Assembly: GCA_017609045.1 (NCBI GenBank)
Contig: JAFCES010000022.1
Location: 1-16,926 of the forward strand
Length of the DNA stretch: 16,926 nucleotides
Direction: 5' to 3'
From: Candidatus Pacearchaeota archaeon
GTDB taxonomy: Archaea > Nanobdellota > Nanobdellia > Pacearchaeales > GW2011-AR1
Shown: positions 12,998-16,926 of the stretch, in pieces
Position numbering within the stretch: the stretch's first letter is position 1
Layout: every line of letters starts with the position of its first letter
The notes under the pieces: model-generated
Databases searched by the model: none
Told to the model about the DNA's origin: nothing
The model's input: only the letters and a program-made list of their open reading frames with translations
Position numbers and translations under genes: made by a program

Positions 12998-13350
12998 ATC
13001 CAGTAACAGTACCACTGAGATATTGCAGAAATAGACCAATATGAACCAGCTCCAAAAAGCAAATGTTTTCCTCTTATAGGAATTTTGTTCTCTTTATCTA
13101 ACTCACGAGCTGCAGTTATTGCTAAAATACTCCCGGCTATTTTTGGGAAATATAAACCCCAACCAATACCATAATTTTTTATAAGATGATTCATAAAAAT
13201 ATTATGTTCAGCATAATCCCTTTTTGATAGATGTAAAGAGGTAAAATAAGAATCAATCAATCCTGCTGCCAAAACAAAAGATGAATAGATAAGAAGCTCT
13301 TTGTTTTCCCTCAAAAACCTCTTCGCGTTACTCACTATATTTTCAAGCAT
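12991..13350 (-). CDS. Small integral membrane protein, DUF5658-like
   Basis: A 119-aa protein with hydrophobic segments at about residues 18-38, 58-80 and 92-117. The pattern LIDSYFTSLHL, then EHNIFMNHLIKNYGIGWGLY and FPKIAGSILAI resembles DUF5658-type proteins, whose members show 'D..T...L....E.NP.....I...G.....K' across three helices. Here the usual Asn-Pro is Asn-Ile, so the assignment is tentative. No catalytic residues are apparent and the function is unknown. A TATA-like stretch (ATTTATGTATAAATT) ends about 15 nt before the ATG, in keeping with a leaderless or near-leaderless transcript. It lies directly upstream of the SRP RNA on the same strand. Confidence 0.7.
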   Translation of the reverse strand: MLENIVSNAKRFLRENKELLIYSSFVLAAGLIDSYFTSLHLSKRDYAEHNIFMNHLIKNYGIGWGLYFPKIAGSILAITAARELDKENKIPIRGKHLLFGAGSYWSISAISQWYCYWII

Positions 13351-13399
13351 ATTCAGATACTTTCAAATTTATACATAAATCTATACTAAAAAATAACCT

Positions 13400-15325
13400 T
13401 TACTTCTTAAGTAACCACAACCAGAAATTTCCAGGCTCTTCCTTTGCTTTTACAATTTTTCCCATTAAGATAATAGTTTCGTTTAGCTCACTAGTTCCAT
13501 CACCAGCTCTGTAATATAAAGTTTCGAAAACAAATTCACAGTCTTCTGGGCAGGTAAGCTTATCCTCTCCAATACTTACATCACAATAACCATCCCCACA
13601 ATAATTTATTCTTACTCTTCTGCCTCCATTCCCATTATCTTCCTCCTCTTCATCTAAACATACACCATTCTTACAGCCAAATTCACATTCTTCAATAAAT
13701 TCATAAGTTATATTAAGCTCACAATAACCATCAACACAATTGGGGGTAGTTGTCATATTAGTAACATTATTGCCTTGACAAATTAATTCTGAAGTTATAT
13801 TCCCACAATCAGAATCAGCTTCACATTCTGGCGCAGGTAGACACTCTCCTTCTTCACAGCCAAACTCACATAAATCAACTTGCTCTTCATTAACATATTC
13901 GCTACTAAAACAAAAACCAGATTCACATCCTTTTTCATAGCAAGTCCTGTTTTTATGAACATTTCCGTCTATTCCACAATAGTTGCCTCCCCACTCTTCA
14001 CAGTAACTTTCACCACAATAGTCTAATGTAAGAGGGTAGGTTGAATTTGTACAATAACTTTCAAGGGTTCCGGGATTATGACAGGTAAACTCAACAAAAA
14101 GCTGGCAGACGCTTCTGTTTTCATTACAACAATAATTAGAGCCCCCTGCACATCCGCTTGATATATAGATACCAAAATACTCAAAACCACAATCCTCGTC
14201 GGCAAAACAAGTAATTTCTTCTTCCTCTTCACATTCATCATCATCTAAATCAACTAAACCATCACAATCATTATCTATACCATCATCACATATTTCTTCA
14301 GCTCCTGGATTTATTTCAGAGTTAGAATCATCACAGTCATTATCACACTCAGTATCATAACCATCCCCATCAACATCAGTTATAATTTCGTTATAAACAG
14401 TACAAGAGTTAGATGTACACAAACAATCCAGACAAGTATTTTCAACATTATTATAATCTCTATAAGTACCACCATAACAACCATCTAAATAACCACATTT
14501 TGTATCATCACAGTCTTCATTATCTTCACATCCAGCCCCACACAAGCTTATATCACAAGTATGAGTTAAATCAACTGTTCCAGTTGTACAAGCATCTAAG
14601 TCCTCATTGCAAACTGAAGTAAATCCAGCAAAAAAATCCCATGTAAGTGGATTATTATCAGGATTATTAGTACAGGTAGCTATTCTAAGAATATCATTCA
14701 AAGAACAGTTTATGTCATCTCCTGAAATACACTCTCCATCTTCACAAGTTTCTACACCATTACAATATAAACCATCATCACAGTCTTCATTATCTTCACA
14801 TTCTGGAACTTCAACTTCAATAGAGATCCATCTTGGAAGTAGTTTTTTGTTGCCATCTCCATACAACCAGGAAGCAGTTACCCCAATTCCTTTTCCTTCA
14901 ATCTCTTCTGGGGAAAGTAGAAAACTTTTTTCAGCTACTAATAGTTTATCTTTCCAGTCGCATACATTTGAGTCCTCTTCTATTCCTGTAGTACTAGTAT
15001 CTCTCCACCAGTCATCATCTAAATGAATAGCGCAATAACCTCTTGCTCCATAATATACACCACACCCTCCATCTAAAGTAGGATCAGGGCAACATTCATC
15101 AAAACTTCCTACACACCAGTAAGCCCAGTCAATATCTCTGAAACCTCTCTCTTTACAAGTTTTAATGGTTAAAGTAATATTGAATTTCTCCTCCTCAAAA
15201 TCATAATAAGAATCATAACTTACCTCTGGCCTTGTATTATAACAGTACCAGTGAGCTGATACCGAAACTGTACAAAGAGTCAATAAAAATAACAAAGCCA
15301 CAACCAATAATTTCCCTTTACTCAT
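13400..15325 (-). CDS. Large secreted cysteine-rich protein with MopE-like Asp-rich repeat
   Basis: A 641-aa acidic protein with a signal peptide at residues 1-24 (LLVVALLFLLTLCTVSVSA) and dozens of cysteines. Two copies of CEDNEDCDD (176-184 and 266-274) and related CEADSDCG and CFADEDCG segments form small disulfide repeats. Residues 316-360 (DVDGDGYD..CDNDCDDSNSEINPGAEEICDDGIDNDCDG) match the MopE/thrombospondin-3-like calcium- or metal-binding motif. A dockerin-like CGDGYCDVSIGED and a partner TCPEDC lie at 576-596, and an EEEEE run at 366-370. The C-terminus ends NFWLWLLKK without a clear membrane helix, so anchoring is unclear. The Shine-Dalgarno AGGAGAGG lies just before the ATG at 15325. 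It is probably a surface or released adhesin-like protein; substrate unknown. It belongs to a cluster of surface-protein genes on this strand. Confidence 0.86.
   Translation of the reverse strand: MSKGKLLVVALLFLLTLCTVSVSAHWYCYNTRPEVSYDSYYDFEEEKFNITLTIKTCKERGFRDIDWAYWCVGSFDECCPDPTLDGGCGVYYGARGYCAIHLDDDWWRDTSTTGIEEDSNVCDWKDKLLVAEKSFLLSPEEIEGKGIGVTASWLYGDGNKKLLPRWISIEVEVPECEDNEDCDDGLYCNGVETCEDGECISGDDINCSLNDILRIATCTNNPDNNPLTWDFFAGFTSVCNEDLDACTTGTVDLTHTCDISLCGAGCEDNEDCDDTKCGYLDGCYGGTYRDYNNVENTCLDCLCTSNSCTVYNEIITDVDGDGYDTECDNDCDDSNSEINPGAEEICDDGIDNDCDGLVDLDDDECEEEEEITCFADEDCGFEYFGIYISSGCAGGSNYCCNENRSVCQLFVEFTCHNPGTLESYCTNSTYPLTLDYCGESYCEEWGGNYCGIDGNVHKNRTCYEKGCESGFCFSSEYVNEEQVDLCEFGCEEGECLPAPECEADSDCGNITSELICQGNNVTNMTTTPNCVDGYCELNITYEFIEECEFGCKNGVCLDEEEEDNGNGGRRVRINYCGDGYCDVSIGEDKLTCPEDCEFVFETLYYRAGDGTSELNETIILMGKIVKAKEEPGNFWLWLLKK
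14504..14531. repeat. 28-bp direct repeat, second copy at 14774-14801
   Basis: The same 28 bases occur at 14504-14531 and 14774-14801, 270 bp apart and in the same frame of the 641-aa gene. They encode the repeated CEDNEDCDD segment. Identity at the DNA level, including synonymous positions, points to a fairly recent internal duplication or gene conversion. Confidence 0.85.
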
Positions 15326-15363
15326 TCCTCTCCTATCGCTTCTTTTAAAGAGTTTTTTATCAT
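15322..15363 (-). CDS. Possible 13-codon leader ORF before the 641-aa gene
   Basis: ATG 15363 opens MIKNSLKEAIGEE and ends in a TGA that overlaps the 641-aa gene's ATG (ATGA). A TATA-like TTTTAAATTAA is centred near 15386, about 23 nt upstream, which would make this short ORF the leaderless start of the mRNA. The Shine-Dalgarno of the main gene lies inside it. A second TATA-like TTTAAAAG near 15343-15351 could instead serve the main gene directly. It is too short to judge by composition. Confidence 0.3.
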   Translation of the reverse strand: MIKNSLKEAIGEE

Positions 15364-15443
15364 TTCAATTTGACGAAAAGTTAATTTAAAAGTATTATTA
15401 CACTTTAAACTATGATTTTTTTCTCTACCATTTAAGAGTGAAT

Positions 15444-16095
15444 TTAAGCTTTTTTTCTTATTACAAAAATAATAATCGCTACTAACCCTACAACAAGAAT
15501 AAACATTATAGGTATTAATGTTCCTGCAACTCCTCCACCTATTACTGCTCCTGTTATCTTGCTAAAAAAGCCTTTTTCTTCTTCATTTTCAGTTGTCATT
15601 CCTAGTCCTGCTTCTCCTTCTTCCCCCTCTGCTGTGCAGTTCCTTTCTTCTGCTGGTTTTAATAACTCAGTTTGTTCTTATTTGTTTTCCATCTGTACAG
15701 GCAGACCATTCTGTACACTGCCAATACTCTACACATCTTCCACTCCCACCTCCGCCACCGCTTCGTCTTGAAGGTGTTGATGACTGGACAACACTACAGC
15801 TAGAAGTATCCCATGTGCAATTATTAGAACAAGATAGGGTGCCTGTCCAATCCTTACCATAAAGTAAACCTAAACTCTCACAAGTCTGTCCACCAAGATT
15901 AGTTCCGTCACACTGCTCTCCTAACCAAGTCTCTAAAATATTATTTCCACAATAATGTTCTGGTAATTGTCCTCCTCCTGAGATAATTATTTTTCCTTGT
16001 CCTGAGCTTACACTTAAACTTCCAGAATAACTGCCAGCACTAACTAAAGACAGAGCTAAAAAAACTGCTGAAATCAGAAGATATTTTTGGTTCAT
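15444..16095 (-). pseudogene. Frameshifted membrane-anchored surface protein with CxxW-type repeat
   Basis: The first frame starts at ATG 16095 with a signal peptide (residues 1-20, MNQKYLLISAVFLALSLVSA) and runs 142 codons to a TGA at 15667-15669. Just before the stop is CVEYWQCTEWSACTDGKQIR, a thrombospondin-1-like C..W.C..W..C segment that normally continues R-T-C. Shifting the frame by one base at 15672 opens a further 75 codons to 15444: TELLKPAEERNCTAEGEEGE, a linker, one membrane helix (GTLIPIMFILVVGLVAIIIF) and a cytoplasmic VIRKKA tail. Joined, they give a typical signal peptide, Cys-rich ectodomain, linker, C-terminal anchor protein of about 217 aa. The expected Cys codon at the junction is reduced to one base, as if two were lost. 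It may be a real pseudogene, an assembly error, or recoding. It is 24 nt downstream of the next surface-protein gene. Confidence 0.8.
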
Positions 16096-16119
16096 TCTTA
16101 TTCTTTAAATTTTGTTGAA

Positions 16120-16926
16120 TTAAGGATCCCAAGAATTTATAGTATAATTCAAATCATAAACTCCTGTTCCTATCAAAGCAGTTATATTAGGAGTTAACTT
16201 CAAGGTTAAATTAAAGGTTGTTTTCCCATTAATTTTTGCTGGATTTAATTGTAGATCTTCTGCATCACTAACTTCACATAAGCCAACATAAGCTGTGGAA
16301 CTTCCTTTACTTATTGTCGCATTTAACATATCAGGAGTTATCAATTCTCCTAGTCTGTGCATGCACATATCAATCCAGTTCTCTCCTCTCATACATACAT
16401 GGAAAGTAAATTGACAATTTCCTCCTTTTTCCATATCAACAATACATGAAGCAGGGTCAAGATATTCTACATATATTCCCTCTGTTAATGTTTCATTTAT
16501 TTCTTTTACTGCTTTATTGTCGAGCTTGTCACTTGCATATACTTTTAATGTATAATTTCCAGCAGGCAATTGCTTATCCATTAATCCCTCATATATACTT
16601 CCATTGTCACCAGAATAAACTGCTTTATATAATTGTGTAGTCCTTACAACATCACCACTTTCATTTAATAATTCAGCATAAATGCTTGATTCATTAACTC
16701 CTGATTTATCATCCCATACCTCTACAACTATGCTTTGGTCACATCTTAATATTTTTTCAGCTTCTTCATTAGTTGGAATGTGTATTATTATTTCTGGTCC
16801 CTTACTATCAACTGAAAATACCTGACATTCTGGCATCTCCCAGTTTCCTAGCTTATCTACACTAAAATAACAGATTTTATGGTCACAACTTTGGTTTATA
16901 TAAAGTGGTTCGTCTGGTTCATATAA
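16120..16926 (-). CDS. Surface protein with Ig-like segments, 5' end cut by the window edge
   Basis: The frame is open from the right edge (16926) to TAA at 16120, 268 aa, so the N-terminus with any signal peptide is missing. Two related segments open it, CYFSVDKLGNWEMPECQVFS and VDSKGPEIIIHIP. Then follows an Ig-like/Big-type domain with SIVVEVWDDKSGVNESSIYA and LPAGNYTLKVYASDKLDNKA, patterns usual in archaeal S-layer-like and adhesin proteins. A second domain has cysteines (ASCIVD, NCQFTFHVCMRG, MCMHRLGE, GLCEV) and several NxT/NxS sequons. It ends SWDP without a membrane anchor, so it is either released, held by partners, or anchored near its missing N-terminus. It lies 24 nt upstream of the frameshifted surface gene and is probably co-transcribed with it. 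Confidence 0.82.
   Translation of the reverse strand, partial: LYEPDEPLYINQSCDHKICYFSVDKLGNWEMPECQVFSVDSKGPEIIIHIPTNEEAEKILRCDQSIVVEVWDDKSGVNESSIYAELLNESGDVVRTTQLYKAVYSGDNGSIYEGLMDKQLPAGNYTLKVYASDKLDNKAVKEINETLTEGIYVEYLDPASCIVDMEKGGNCQFTFHVCMRGENWIDMCMHRLGELITPDMLNATISKGSSTAYVGLCEVSDAEDLQLNPAKINGKTTFNLTLKLTPNITALIGTGVYDLNYTINSWDP

Noticed and set aside
14220..14800. CRISPR-like or tandem repeat array
   Set aside because: The recurring catcatcacag words come from Asp/Cys codons of the secreted protein; spacing is irregular and only one 28-bp exact repeat pair exists.
14607..15026. 139-codon plus-strand open frame opposite the 641-aa gene
   Set aside because: It is antisense to a convincing signal-peptide, Cys-rich protein; its Ser/Pro/His-rich composition is that of a reverse-complement shadow.
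15322..15560. Long minus-strand open frame running through the frameshifted gene's end into the leader of the 641-aa gene
   Set aside because: It has no start codon before ATG 15363 and overlaps the clearly coding anchor segment in another frame; likely chance openness in AT-rich DNA apart from the short leader ORF.

Overview
The window looks like part of a small, AT-rich archaeal genome. Promoters have the archaeal BRE/TATA form, often only about 25 nt from the start codon (leaderless transcripts). There is an RtcB/archease pair, an SRP RNA with helices 1, 5, 6 and 8, and several pilin-like proteins with class III signal peptides. The number of small secreted cysteine-rich proteins, the one-gene-per-half pilus platform and the pilin sequence style (SQIWIETVIYTL, KKAVSPVVATVLL) fit a DPANN archaeon, probably of Woesearchaeota/Pacearchaeota type. 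That placement is inference from sequence style, not a phylogeny.

Layout. (1) 1-2703, minus strand: archease, rtcB and a signal-peptide protein cut by the left edge, packed with zero spacing and an ATGA overlap. A symmetric TATA box at 2723-2732 appears to serve this operon and a divergent membrane-anchored protein (2768-3214). (2) 3329-4589, plus strand: a two-gene module of winged-helix regulator plus DxD nucleotidyltransferase, resembling AbiEi/AbiEii-type (type IV) toxin-antitoxin systems, with a perfect 26-bp palindrome inside the second gene. (3) 4633-9868, minus strand: a type IV pilus/archaellum-like machine: secretion ATPase, a zinc-ribbon microprotein, a 30-residue microprotein, two half-platform membrane proteins and two pilin-like proteins. 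(4) 10060-12604, minus strand: an operon of five different pilin-like proteins with a leaderless promoter. (5) 12672-12960, minus strand: SRP RNA, in a GC-richer island. (6) 12991-16926, minus strand: a small membrane protein, a 641-residue cysteine-rich secreted protein with a MopE-like Asp-rich repeat, a frameshifted membrane-anchored surface protein, and a surface protein with Ig-like segments cut by the right edge.

How the parts fit: regions 3 and 4 together supply ATPase, split platform and seven pilin-like subunits, but no prepilin peptidase is present in the window. Region 6 supplies other cell-surface proteins, and the SRP RNA between them belongs to the pathway that targets such proteins to the membrane. 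The most notable points are the two microproteins in the pilus operon, the platform split into two genes with a 1-nt gap, the clean frameshift in the surface protein at 15669-15672, the symmetric divergent promoter, and the SRP RNA with self-complementary helix-1 strands.
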